From assembly GCA_026874595.1 (NCBI GenBank), contig CM049308.1:18970001-19034000 (forward strand): 64,000 nucleotides of DNA. Direction: 5' to 3'. The first letter of the stretch is position 1. Every line of letters starts with the position of its first letter. Shown one piece after another: positions 10,975 through 21,320 of this stretch. The notes beneath the pieces are model-generated. The model searched no databases. It had not been told where the DNA came from and worked only from the letters and a program-made list of their open reading frames with translations. Source of the stretch: Sipunculus nudus. Lineage: Eukaryota > Annelida > Sipuncula > Golfingiida > Sipunculidae. Position numbers and translations under genes: made by a program.

Positions 10975-10990
10975 GGTTCTGACGAGAACC
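10975..10990 (-). promoter_or_regulatory. Histone-type 3' stem-loop downstream of array copy 3
   Basis: GGTTCT, loop CGTC, AGAACC on the gene strand, 24 nt after the stop codon. The stem is identical to copy 2. The first loop base is C instead of T, which weakens the match to the histone consensus. Confidence 0.5.
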
Positions 10991-11014
10991 ATTGGTGGTA
11001 CAAGACCAAGACAA

Positions 11015-11329
11015 TCAGTCCTCCATCCTGGCTGGTGAGAACTCACCGCCTACATGACTAGCAGCCATCTTGTGCTCCAACAGCATCAGAGCAGCAGCTT
11101 GCTGACTGGCACAGTGCTGGTACACTGACCACACTCCTTGGTACACTTGAAGCTGCATCTTGAGGCTGCGCATTACACACTTGTTTCCATGGTTTTGGGC
11201 TCGCTTGTAACGTCTGCGAAGGTCATTGACCCTTCCACACAGCACCTCTATCTGGTCACATGACCTGTTGAGCTTGTTTTCCAGCTTGTGGAGCTGTGAT
11301 CGGGGACACTTTCTGGTGATAAACTTCAT
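11015..11329 (-). CDS. Array copy 3: 104-residue basic, helical, cysteine-containing protein of unknown family
   Basis: This is an intact single-exon paralogue of the gene at 8480-8794, the same length, differing at positions 3, 4, 5, 21, 46, 60, 65 and 97. All five cysteines, the RRRYKR cluster and the MED terminus are kept. The frame is open for 20 more codons to an upstream ATG at 11389, but that stretch is leader sequence in the other copies. The homologous start at 11329, 62 nt from the TATA-like box, is therefore preferred. It sits head-to-tail with copy 2 and shares its 5' flank with pseudogene copy 1. Unknown function; probably intracellular. Confidence 0.75.
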   Translation of the reverse strand: MKFITRKCPRSQLHKLENKLNRSCDQIEVLCGRVNDLRRRYKRAQNHGNKCVMRSLKMQLQVYQGVWSVYQHCASQQAAALMLLEHKMAASHVGGEFSPARMED

Positions 11330-11390
11330 TTCTGTACTATTCTTGTGTGAGACTGACGAGAAAACTGAAGTTGAGCTATGATGTTGCAAG

Positions 11391-11398
11391 TTTTATCC
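11391..11398 (-). promoter_or_regulatory. TATA-like box of array copy 3
   Basis: GGATAAAA on the minus strand, 62 nt before the preferred start codon, as in copy 2. The upstream sequence belongs to the copy 1/3 class (GTTGACAGA, then GAGCAGTTC words) and lacks the CRE-like site of copy 2. Confidence 0.5.
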
Positions 11399-12776
11399 CT
11401 GCTGTATCCGTTGACAGACAAATAAGCAGTTCTCCCCTACTCGACACCGTAAAGTGAGTAGTTCTTACTGAGCAGTTGTCGTCACGATTCACTGGATTTC
11501 GCTTCCTGTTGGTATTAGCTAATTATGACAGGGAATACACAGTGTCTATTATTGACACGGTTTATTAACGATACATCCAAAAGTAGCATATATGAAGAAG
11601 ATAGTTCAAAATTGACCACAAAAGAAACCTGGGAAACAAGAACTGTCTCCTCAAAATTGACCACAAAAGAAACCTGGGAAACAAGAACTGTCTCCATACA
11701 TGAGAAATAGCGTGGTTCATGTGAAATCTATATTTACTCTGTATTATATAATAAAGAAACTGTTGATACTTGTCCAAATGATACCAGTGATTGATCTGAT
11801 TTATTTTTTCAAAGTAAAATTTCAGGTTCATTTATAATTATTTATTTAATTTCTTATTGTTATTGGACTGTTAGAACTCACATTTACACATATATGCGCG
11901 CGCACACTTATATACACACACTTGGGCTTGGTATCGGTCTACCTGTTCAGGTACAATACGTATTATGATACACTTAATTCGATACCCGATATACGTTATA
12001 AAAGCTCTGAGGAAACAATTCTTCTTATTTTGTTAAAATACAGCATATCGATTATACTCTGCATTTAGGCTGGATATTAACTAAATGAAAATAAGTTAAA
12101 GCTAATAAAACAGTAAATAAAAGCACATGATTAAAAATCCATTTTGTATACCACGTCATGCCAAGCAGGCATATCTTGTTTAAGTTCTTATCTTGTTGAA
12201 ATCTTAACTGCAAAATAACATAAAAAAAAGTGGCTACGGCTTTTAAAGTATAATTAAGTTATACAATGTACTTGTATCCATAATCCATATTTGTTAAGAG
12301 TCGTTTTTCTTCGATACCATCAATACACTATGCAAAGCGTATCGGTAACCGTATCGACGTTGTGTTTCGAATCGTATCCATATATCGGTATACTGATACA
12401 GACCTAACACACACATACACCCCACACGAAAACATGCAGCGCATAGTTTTAATACAGGACTGTTCCAGGAGGGTGTATAAACAATGTTTTACTTTTTCTT
12501 TAATGTAAACTGAACGGTTGCTATAGAAACTCTTGTCATGACGATAATCTTAAAGTTAAAAAGGTTCTCTGCAATATATAAATACAAGTATTTCCCACAG
12601 TGGTGGATTTTTTAAAGATTTAGGAAATTACTGATTTAATATGTTTTATTTTTAAATCGATATTTCTTGGCCACTAAGCACTCAAAGCATTCCATTTTCA
12701 ACACGTGGAATTGTAATAGAATTTTATTAAGGCAAATTTCGAAACAGAATGTTATTTACGTATGTTCCCAAATAAA

Positions 12777-12849
12777 GCCGGTTGGACAGGCGAGTGGGAA
12801 AACGCTCGACACTCTCCGCTGGCGACCCGAGTTCAAATCCCGGCGTGGC
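12777..12849 (+). mobile_element. tRNA-derived SINE head, duplicate of 3228-3300
   Basis: It has the same A-box-like (GGACAGGCGAGTGG) and B-box-like (GAGTTCAAATCC) words as the partner. The B box has one substitution. It was carried here by the segmental duplication rather than by a second transposition. Confidence 0.5.
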
Positions 12850-13329
12850 TATGAGGATATGTTGTAGGTGCCTTCAACAGGTATGCTCAAATAAACGACT
12901 TTTTGGTGAAATACCTGCAGCCGATTGAAAAACATTATTGAATTCTTGACAATATCCACATGATAAAAAATATGTACATGTCTGGGTTGAATAACATTAA
13001 TTTGTAAAATAAAAAGGAAATACAGAAACAATGCTTACACAGACTGTTGAGATAGTTCTGAAACTTAAATAGAAGCCATAAATTTCTGACTAAAGTAAAA
13101 GATACTTGTATGAAATGCAGTTTTAATGCCCAATTAACGCCAGTGAGGCAAAACGTATCTCAGTTAATTTGCATATGTGCAGGTCTTTGAATCCCTCATT
13201 ATAATTTGCCGATGAGGGCGTGGTTAATGTGATAATGTTTCCCCGCTTATACTTGGAAGATTCAGGTCTAATACCACCTTTTAATGATAAACGGGTAAAT
13301 AGTAACTGATCTTTAACAGTGACTAATAA

Positions 13330-14275
13330 CAAGGAGTTTACAGGGATGGAGTATCAAGTGAGAGTCTGGCCGTGTCGGATGTTGCTGACGGGGGTCATAA
13401 AACTCGCTGCTCTAAGGCACAAAGAGATGCCGCTGATAAGCCCGGTGCTAATTGATACAGCGCGAGAGACCCCCCTTCGGCGTGACTTCGGAATTATTGT
13501 GACAAGGATGAGTAAGTTTCTCCCCAATTTTATCTCCGGTAGTATTTAATATAAATTTTTAAACAATCATAAGTTTGAACACCATATGTTCATATGTGTG
13601 GGAATGAACGCCTGAGCTATAGCTTGGCTGCGGTACATATGGGCGATAATACGAGAACAACGCCGTCAGTGACAGAGCGGACAATGGCTCGCTGTTATCC
13701 ATCAAAATGAAAGTCATCCGAGCATAAGCTAAAAATTTTTTTTTATCGTCGGAATACTATAATACATGGCCAATTATTAATATAAGTCAGAAGTGTGGGA
13801 ACTGATGGAATTTTTTATAATTCCGAAGTTATTCAGGGAAAGTAAGGTTTACACTTACCAGTCGTCCGTCATAAATCACGGCATAAGTTGATGTAGAGTG
13901 TCCGCATCTATCCAAAAATTGGTCAAGTGATTCCTCAACACGAGACCTCTCTAGATATATTTGTTGCGCATAATTCTTGACAAAACAAACCATTTGCGCA
14001 TTCATAATTCCGGTCAATGTTATTCCAGTGATTTACTTCTCAGTTACTGGATATATCGCTCTCCGCTTCAGCGAGCTACAGCGGACCGCAGAAGTAACAT
14101 CTAGCAGGCTCGCTTTATCAAAGGCCGTGCCGCCGCTGCGCCTGACACCGCAGCACAATAGGCGTACAATAGAGTTAATGGGCTTATCATGTCTTAATTG
14201 CAATTAGCGCACGACTGACACTCGCGACCTGGCAGGGCTTCTGACAGTTGTTACTCCAGTCCTGTAAACTCCTTG
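13330..14275. mobile_element. 946-bp non-autonomous DNA transposon with 15-bp perfect TIRs and 7-bp target duplication
   Basis: Left end CAAGGAGTTTACAGG (13330-13344) is the exact inverse of the right end (14261-14275). Similarity continues imperfectly for about 20 more bp (TGGAGTA words on both sides). Both sides are flanked by CTAATAA (13323-13329 and 14276-14282). Block I near 3770 has one uninterrupted CTAATAA, which is the empty site. There is no transposase frame. A 7-bp (or degenerate 8-bp) duplication fits hAT-like or P-like elements, but the superfamily is not settled. Confidence 0.85.
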
Positions 14276-14849
14276 CTAATAATAAAAGATAACGACTTTT
14301 TTTGTTTGTTTTACGTTTAATACACTAGCGCCATCTGTTGATAGACAATAATAAATTCAATCACTGTACATTTCGAAATCCTAGCCCAAAACAGCAGGCC
14401 GTATTTACTGGATACTTCAGTTTCTTGTTGTAATGTAGCTACAGCTTATTGTTCGTTACTCAGACAGTCTTTGCTGATCCTGTCAACCGAGCATTATGGC
14501 ACATTGGTCATTTTCTCATTTGTGAAACTGATTTATAAATTTATAAATACTTCATTGATTAAAAATTACTGATTGTGTAATTGTTAAGGGAGTGTAGAGA
14601 TTTATTAATTTTCAAAACAAAATACGGAATATTTAAGTCACCCAAAGTTATAATTTTCAATCGACTACTAAGACCCTAAAACTGCATCCTAAAGATGTAG
14701 AAACTTCATAATGATAAACATGTTTTACATGAAGTGATAAAGGTGCTTTCCTTTTTATAGGGAAGCGATGCTTATTTTATTTATTCATTTTATGCGGGTC
14801 GTTTTTCAGTAAATGAGCACTAAGTCGGCATGTGTTAATTATCAATTTT

Positions 14850-15450
14850 TGGCACAACTGACTGAAATTCATCTAAGCTATAGCGATCATGCTTTGTCCG
14901 TCGTCTGTCTGTATACGTCTGTCCGTCTGTCTGTCCGTCCGTCTATCAGTTAAAAGGGCACAAATCGTAATCGTTGGATCTCGAAACTTACAAAAGCTTC
15001 AAAATCTGAATAACTAATACATTGATTGCCATGATTCTTTCCATACAATCATATTGATCATTGAGTGTTTCATCATTTCCCGAAGACTGGTGGGGGCCAC
15101 CTGTAGATATTACGCATTTTTTCTCTATTTTTTATACCTTCAGATGAAACAGTTCGTCCGTTAACAAGGCACAGATCGTAACGAATAAACCTAGAAACTT
15201 CTAACTGTACATCCAGGGAGGTCCTAAGCCAACCTCCTTGGAAACCTGAAATTAGGTCATAGTGACCTATATTTCGCAAACCATAGGCTGAAAGCATGAT
15301 TTTGTGCACCCAGTCAGTCAGATAGGGCACTCATTATATCCGCTAAGTCTAGAGTCTTCTTACGTTACACCCATGGAGGTCCATTAAAAATCATCTTTGG
15401 AACTTGAAATTAGGTCACTGTGATCTATATTGTTTGAGCTATTAGGCTTT
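14850..15450. repeat. AGCTCAGCTGA-type dispersed repeat, block II copy
   Basis: It is the partner of 4396-4990. It includes a perfect AGGTCA inverted repeat with 3-bp spacing (15254-15268), which equals the consensus oestrogen-response-element palindrome, and a one-mismatch copy near 15412. Confidence 0.6.
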
Positions 15451-15515
15451 AAGTACCCCAAGAATTATTAAACTTTTTATACAAAAGCTCCAGTATCTGA
15501 ATACCTAATACTTTA

Positions 15516-15726
15516 TTTATAATTTACCACATCTTGTTGCGGACCAGCTTCTATACACCTCAGTAGAAAAGCATAAATTCCAGCTTGTGGAGCTGTGAGC
15601 GGGGACACTTGCTGATGATAGACTTCATTTCTGTTCCACTCTTGTGTGAGACTGACGAGAAAACTGAAGTTGAGGCATGATGCTGCATGCAGATTTTATC
15701 CCTGCTGTATCCATATGACAGTGACG
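15516..15726 (-). pseudogene. Relic 2 of the array gene
   Basis: It has the same structure and the same internal breakpoint (after the HKLE codons) as relic 1. The TATA-like box is at 15694-15701. Its distal promoter is replaced abruptly at ~15727 by LINE coding sequence. Confidence 0.7.
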
Positions 15727-16017
15727 CTTGAGTAATTTTATTTTAGTATCTAGCTTTCTATAGTAATCACACTTAGTTTTCCTTATTTGATTAACGACGG
15801 CGTTTCGAATCCGTCTGAACAGTGCCCAGTGTTCCGCGCTATTTGTCGGTTTCGCTCTAGCATGATATCGGTTACGTTTCCTTATGTGACATCTTAAGTC
15901 ACAGGTGAACCATGGTTTATCAGATGGTCGAATAGTAACATCCTTACATGGAATATTCTTACTTATTGCATTGTTGAATTGTTTTCTCTGATCTATATCC
16001 CACTTCCCTTTTCTTTA
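15727..16017 (-). mobile_element. LINE ORF2 fragment (endonuclease-to-RT linker region)
   Basis: Read on the minus strand from ~16017, about 95 codons are open. They contain the signature spacing of non-LTR retrotransposon ORF2 between endonuclease and reverse transcriptase: DKPWF, then RKRNRYH, AK-TNS-EHW, FRRIRNAV and IRKTK. It has no start codon and is truncated at both ends. It joins relic 2 without a stop, so the junction is a truncation or rearrangement point. Best fit by eye is CR1/L2-like or jockey-like. Confidence 0.7.
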
Positions 16018-16019
16018 GC

Positions 16020-17015
16020 CTTCCAAACATACAAAATGTTTCCTTAGATCGAGGGATATTTATAATATACCAAATTAAATTGAATTATACAAAATGCCGT
16101 TTCCACATTACTTTTTGCGGTTCCCGAATTCTCTCTCTCTCTCTCTCAATTATTTCACAACAATTTATAGTATCCAAAAATACAGAACTGATTAAAACAT
16201 GGCCAACTTTTATAGAGCAATCTCACTGACACTTGCTTGAGATGTTTATGTAAGACTGGATATTCTAAAATGTTTAACATGTTAAAAATGGTAAAAAATG
16301 TAAAAGCAATAAAACAGTAAACAGGGTTTTTTTAATGTTAAAATATTTTAAAAGCCTTTTAAAACAACAGTACCAGCCAATTGTTACTTTAGAATATTTT
16401 ACGTCGCTTTAGGCATGTCTTGATGATGACGTCATTACAACGATAGGCCGTACATGATTTGCACAGCCATGTTAGAGAATTTCATATTACAGCCGATCAG
16501 AACTTAAGTTTTAACAAGTACTTGTATGTACCAATACAACCCTGCAACCCTGTAAAACATATCTATGTAATATTATATTTCTATTAGAACTATATAATAG
16601 TGATCTTTTCGCCTAAAATAATTCTATCTTCTGTTAGTGTTTAAATTTCACATGCGAATGCTTACAAAATATTACTTATTCAATAAAGCCCTATCCACAA
16701 AGACATCCGTGTGTATGTAATTGACCTTGACACAATTCTTTTCAAGCACACTTGAAAAAACTACATTGTCCTCTTCACTACATTTATACCTACGCCATTG
16801 GTGTATTTAGAAGCCCCGGTGCATTGTGGAAGTCAGATTTTGACTCCAACAATCCCTAAACAGCAGAGTCGTACTCACAAGAATCGGAGTCTGCGCCGTG
16901 TGAAATTTTGTATCGGGTCATAGCGATATATTTATCTAGCCTTAACAAATAATAAAAAATACAGGATCTAGATATAACCACTTACCCTGAAATTTCTTGG
17001 TCAATTCAGCTATAC
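16020..17015. other. AT-rich intergenic DNA, no gene seen
   Basis: It contains a short CT run (about 16131-16147) and no frame or RNA structure that I can support. Confidence 0.5.
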
Positions 17016-17019
17016 ACTT

Positions 17020-17560
17020 TCTGTTCCATAGTTTATCACGCTTTTGAAGTCTGCGAAGGGTCACTGACCTTTAAAACAACTGTTGTCTGGTCACATCACC
17101 TGTTCAGTCTTGTAGATTTCAGGACCAGGCAATATTGAACAATTTATGTATTTTACTCGTGTGGGACAACAGTCATTCGAATCCCTGTTTCAGGGGGAAA
17201 TGGGAAGAAACAGAGCGTATTACAATTCTAAAGTGGTACGTGATATCTCCGTACGTAAGGCACATCTATATACTAATATAGTGCACAGTTTCGTCAATTT
17301 CTTGATAAAAACACAACCACAAATAGGGATTCGAGCGACTGTGGTGAGACTGATGAGAAAATTGATGTTGAGCCATGATGCTGCGGGTTTTATGCCTGCT
17401 GTATCCTTGTGACAGATCTTCAGTGACATGATTTTGATGTGAGGAATGTCAGTGAGTAGTTCTCCCCTGATCCTTATTTTCCACACTGAGTAACCACGGA
17501 GAGAGTGAGCAGTTAATAGTGAGAACTTGTCTGCATGCTCAACTGGCCTCTGAGGGTTCT
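17020..17560 (-). pseudogene. Relic 3 of the array gene, split by unrelated sequence
   Basis: 17025-17115 matches the middle of the coding sequence (the GCGAAGG-TCA-TGACC and CTGGTCACAT-ACCTGTT words), with several changes. About 220 bp of unrelated DNA follows. 17338-17560 then matches the leader, the TATA-like box (near 17388) and the distal promoter of the copy 2 class. It is the most diverged copy and marks the right edge of the array. Confidence 0.65.
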
Positions 17561-17564
17561 TCAT

Positions 17565-19600
17565 ATGGGCTCTGTAAGTAAGCGTAGCATAATACTTGAG
17601 GTAGCAATCCTAGCCAAAAAGAATGTATATGAAATCAAGCTTAAAGTTGTTTTAAATTCATGTGAGACCCTAAAAAGAAAAAAAAAATGTTTTCAACTGG
17701 TACATTTTTTTTTTTCATTTTCATTAATTTGAACATTTTTGGAAATTTTTTTAATTTGATAATACAAACTGCTTTAAACATTCTTAATGGGGTCTAATAT
17801 AAATTAAAAACCACTTTTGGATAAAGTTCATCTGAATGGGGTTGGCCAGGGATTCTACTTTAACGGCAAACGATTATCTCAGGCTCTAAATATTATCAAA
17901 AATATATATGTATACTGTTTGGCAAAACGTAATATGTTTCATAGTTATACGTTAAGTCAGATGTTTATGCTGTGTACTTACTAGCCGTATAGCACAGGTC
18001 TCCAGAGGTTTAATAATTTGGGGCCAGAGTACAAGCACTGGGTTAAGTAATAAAACAGACAAGCATTATGTACAGACGCAGTTTTCAGCGGACCCTCATG
18101 ATCAGCACAGAAGAAATCCCTCAAATTACGCAGACGGCTTCTTTCATACAACCTATCTATCTAGCTATCTGTTACTCTGAGTACACACCTTTCGGGAGGT
18201 AAGTAACATACAGTTGAATTTTGAGTTTATCTGAATGTATACTTGTTTACAGATGTTGGCTGCCTTTCTTATTTCACTGATTTCAAGTAAATTAACGAAG
18301 TAAAAACTGATAGACAATTTTAAAGAGGCCCAATACTTATATTCGGTTGTTTCCATAGCGTTTCTTTATATATATCCATGTCATTTTGGTCACCCAAACC
18401 AACTTCAGCCATATTAGAGGAGATCAGTTTAAAAACATATGCGCGTATATCTGTAAATTCAACTGCGTTTGCAACTGTGTAAAACCCATATATCCATTAA
18501 TGCATATGTTTATGTTCGTATCCGTGAATCGAGAGATTCCAGACAAAGTGTCGTCAGCCCAACGTTATTATTATTATTATTTTAATTTTTTTGCGGGGGT
18601 AAGGGGGGGGTCCATCAGATCCAGAAGGTAACTTGTACCACCCTAACCATAAGCAGATTCATCATAAATATAAACACATAGGCCTACGCGCAAAAATACA
18701 CATACATGGAGTTTAAACTGTTAAAACTTGTACATGTATATTCCTTATTCTTTCCCTTCTTGATAGGGACCATAACTTCTTATATTATCGTTCAACCCTT
18801 AATAAAATGGCGTTGCCAGCCTTTAATTTTTATATCAATATCTTTTATTTGCATCAGCTGCTTTCTGTTAATGACATACAAGTCTTTATTATCTTGATGT
18901 TTAATTACCAGTCTATAGGGATATTAACGCCTGTGCATACACAATCCTCGAATCTTCGAGAAGAGGCACAGGATTACTGTTCAATACAACCCGAACACAA
19001 AATCTTCTAAGACACGTAAAAAAAGAATAAACAAATTCCATTTTTCGATTTGCTTACTCGTGCATTTGCTATTTGAACAACTAAGACTTGTTACTAAAGG
19101 GTAATTAATATATCTAGGGAAAATGTTTGGAAAAGCTATTATTAGTGAACACGTGTTCGGGGGTATACATAATTGAACATCCAGATGTACACGTGATCCT
19201 ATATTATGGGACGCAGATTATGGGTACATGTCGTATAACGCTTATTTCACATTTCATTCCGGAGTGTATATAATAAGTGAGTAGTCCTGTTTAACAAAAT
19301 TACCATAATACATTTAATTGTCTTATAATGCTTCTTACTGATGTCTTCTGTTTATTTAAATAACCATATTATGTATAGTGTTATATATTAATGTGTGTGC
19401 GTGTGTATGTGTATGTCTGCATCTATTTTAATACCGTGTGAGGCCTAAAAACGGAAGACGAAATTTTGTTACGCTCTTTTATAAATATTTTCAATGACAT
19501 TAGCGTTTCAATGGTGCATAACATGTACAAATGTATCGATTCGATAAGTATTTCAAAATGGTTTAAAACCATGCTTTTCAGGCTCACTGTTTGACACACT
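17565..19600. other. Intergenic DNA upstream of the GPCR
   Basis: It is AT-rich, with short frames that have no domains. There is a GTGTGT-rich run near 19395-19415. I see no confident promoter element for the receptor. Confidence 0.5.
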
Positions 19601-19604
19601 GAAG

Positions 19605-20621
19605 ATGGCCAATAGCACGGAAACATTCAAACTGACAAATTTCACGTCACCAGGGTCAACGAGAGGGATGGAAGATACAGGTATATACCCGGAAGTTGCG
19701 ACGGTTCTTTTGATCGTGGTGACCGCTATTGCAGTTTTAGGAGCCGTAGAAAACCTTGTGGCATTGACCATCCTTTTACGACATCATTCGGCGGTCATCT
19801 CGGAGCGTGGAGGTTTCACCATATCTCTCGCTGCTTCTGATTTTGTGCTGGTTTCCTGTCACGTGACACAGTACTTAGTCTATAGTCTACAGGCAGACTA
19901 TACTCAGGGTTTGAACTTTGCCCTGTTCTCAAAATTCATGATTATTCTGCAGTGGGGTAGCATCACGACTAGTATGTGGTCTCTGTATGCACTAGTGATG
20001 GATCGTTATTTAAGTATACAGTGCCCAACTGATCACGAACGACGGATACCCAAGTCTAGGATACCCCTGATATGTGTTCTCATATGGCTGCTGTCTTATT
20101 CCTTGAACTCGCTGTATATAATCGTCATGAAACCGATTATATACATATTTGTGACAATAGCTGTGCGAATCCATCCGGCAATAGGTACAAACATTATGTG
20201 CTTACTATTCCACTGTTTCCTCAGAAGGAGACTGTTACGTCATAGGCCTGGACGAAGTGTGACACAAGAAGGGATGACGTCATGGTCGACACGTCTTCTC
20301 GACGTCAAAAAGTCTTTGGTGATGTTTAGTGTCACGTGTTCGCTGCAGCTGTTTGGGGCAATCGCCTGCACGACGGCTCAGGTACTACACATGGCTAAAT
20401 GTGGTATTGCGTGCCCCCTTGCACCGGAAAATGATTTAATGTTTATTGTTCAAGATATTGCGGTTACCGCCATTTTTCTATCAGTCGCTCTAAATCCATG
20501 GATTCACACGTTTCGTCAGAGAGAACTCCTCGGGCCTTGTTGCCTTCATTATCGCTCAGATAACCGATCATACTCATCCATGATGAGAAGTCCTGCCGAC
20601 AGTGATTCATCGGCAGACTAA
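19605..20621 (+). CDS. Class A (rhodopsin-like) GPCR, orphan, intronless, ECL2 nearly absent
   Basis: This is a 338-residue seven-helix receptor, expected in the plasma membrane and coupling to G proteins. Class A hallmarks are TM1 ~31-58 (GAVEN, N50), TM2 ~70-93 (LAASD, D79), the TM3 end with DRY at 133-135, TM4 ~153-174 (W161), TM5 ~178-207 (P191), TM6 ~236-262 and TM7 ~279-300 with NPWIH at 297-301. The N-terminus has two N-glycosylation sequons (N3, N12). C312-C313 after TM7 suit palmitoylation, and the tail is Ser-rich. Odd points: only about three residues separate TM4 from TM5, so extracellular loop 2 is missing. The usual TM3 disulphide cysteine position is Ser109, the CWxP motif of TM6 is not evident, and NPxxY ends in His. 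The ATG has a good context (A at -3, G at +4). The ligand is unknown. Confidence 0.85.
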   Translation: MANSTETFKLTNFTSPGSTRGMEDTGIYPEVATVLLIVVTAIAVLGAVENLVALTILLRHHSAVISERGGFTISLAASDFVLVSCHVTQYLVYSLQADYTQGLNFALFSKFMIILQWGSITTSMWSLYALVMDRYLSIQCPTDHERRIPKSRIPLICVLIWLLSYSLNSLYIIVMKPIIYIFVTIAVRIHPAIGTNIMCLLFHCFLRRRLLRHRPGRSVTQEGMTSWSTRLLDVKKSLVMFSVTCSLQLFGAIACTTAQVLHMAKCGIACPLAPENDLMFIVQDIAVTAIFLSVALNPWIHTFRQRELLGPCCLHYRSDNRSYSSMMRSPADSDSSAD

Positions 20622-21320
20622 AGTTATGAAGGCTTCTTCCCTTCTAAGCTCCCGAGGGAGCGGAAAGTCATGGCATACATTGCTCTGATGATATCGCTGC
20701 CATTTTCTGGCTATTGGTAATTTTTTGCATACGGCATTAAGATCACTGCACTGAGATGAATAACGTGCACAATGCAGCTGAAAGGCAAGGTCTCTTCAAA
20801 AATCGCTCTATGGACAATATATATTGTGAGATGCAAAATAACATGGGATGGAAGTATATCTTCATTGACGAATTGTATGAAATGTTTGGCCAATCACTAC
20901 ATGTTTTTGTAATTAGCGACTGATCAGCTGACGCTAAGCACCCGGTAGGAAGAGATAATCCACTGGGGAAAATTGCGAATTGAAGAGTAAAAGCGTCTTT
21001 CTTGGCCTAGCTCGCTATATTAAGACGCTGATGCTGACGCAACCCCTCCCCCCCCCCCCCCCGTACCCCTACCCTAACCATGGAATATTTATCCCCAGGA
21101 ACATGCCCTAAGGTAGCACAGGAGTATACAAAGTGTTTATATAAAAATATACAGAAATCTAATTGAATAATTGACTGTCTGTATTTGCATGTATCTGAAC
21201 TTCTTCAGTGTCAATCCCGTTGACTCCGGTCAAAAGGTCCTACGTACTATTTAGGTAGTGACCTTGACCGGGATAGCTTTGTACATACATGCATGTGGAT
21301 ATTAATATAGCAATATCAAT
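20622..21320. other. Sequence downstream of the GPCR
   Basis: No AATAAA was seen within several hundred bases. There is a small GCTCCCGAGGGAGC hairpin (~20648-20661) about 30 nt after the stop and a C tract at ~21045-21062. No further gene was found. Confidence 0.4.

Larger units (their letters stand above)
11330..15730. repeat. Segmental duplication, block II (pairs with 1012-6130)
   Basis: It is collinear with block I, from the copy 3 promoter through the SINE at 12777 to the relic at 15516-15726. It lacks the 778-bp insertion of block I and carries its own 946-bp insertion at 13330-14275. Around 11600-11695 it also holds a private tandem duplication of ~45 bp (ACCACAAAAGAAACCTGGG units). 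Confidence 0.75.

Noticed and set aside
11330-11389. N-terminal extension of array copy 3 to the upstream ATG
   Set aside because: The same stretch is untranslated leader in the other copies, and the homologous ATG has conserved TATA spacing.
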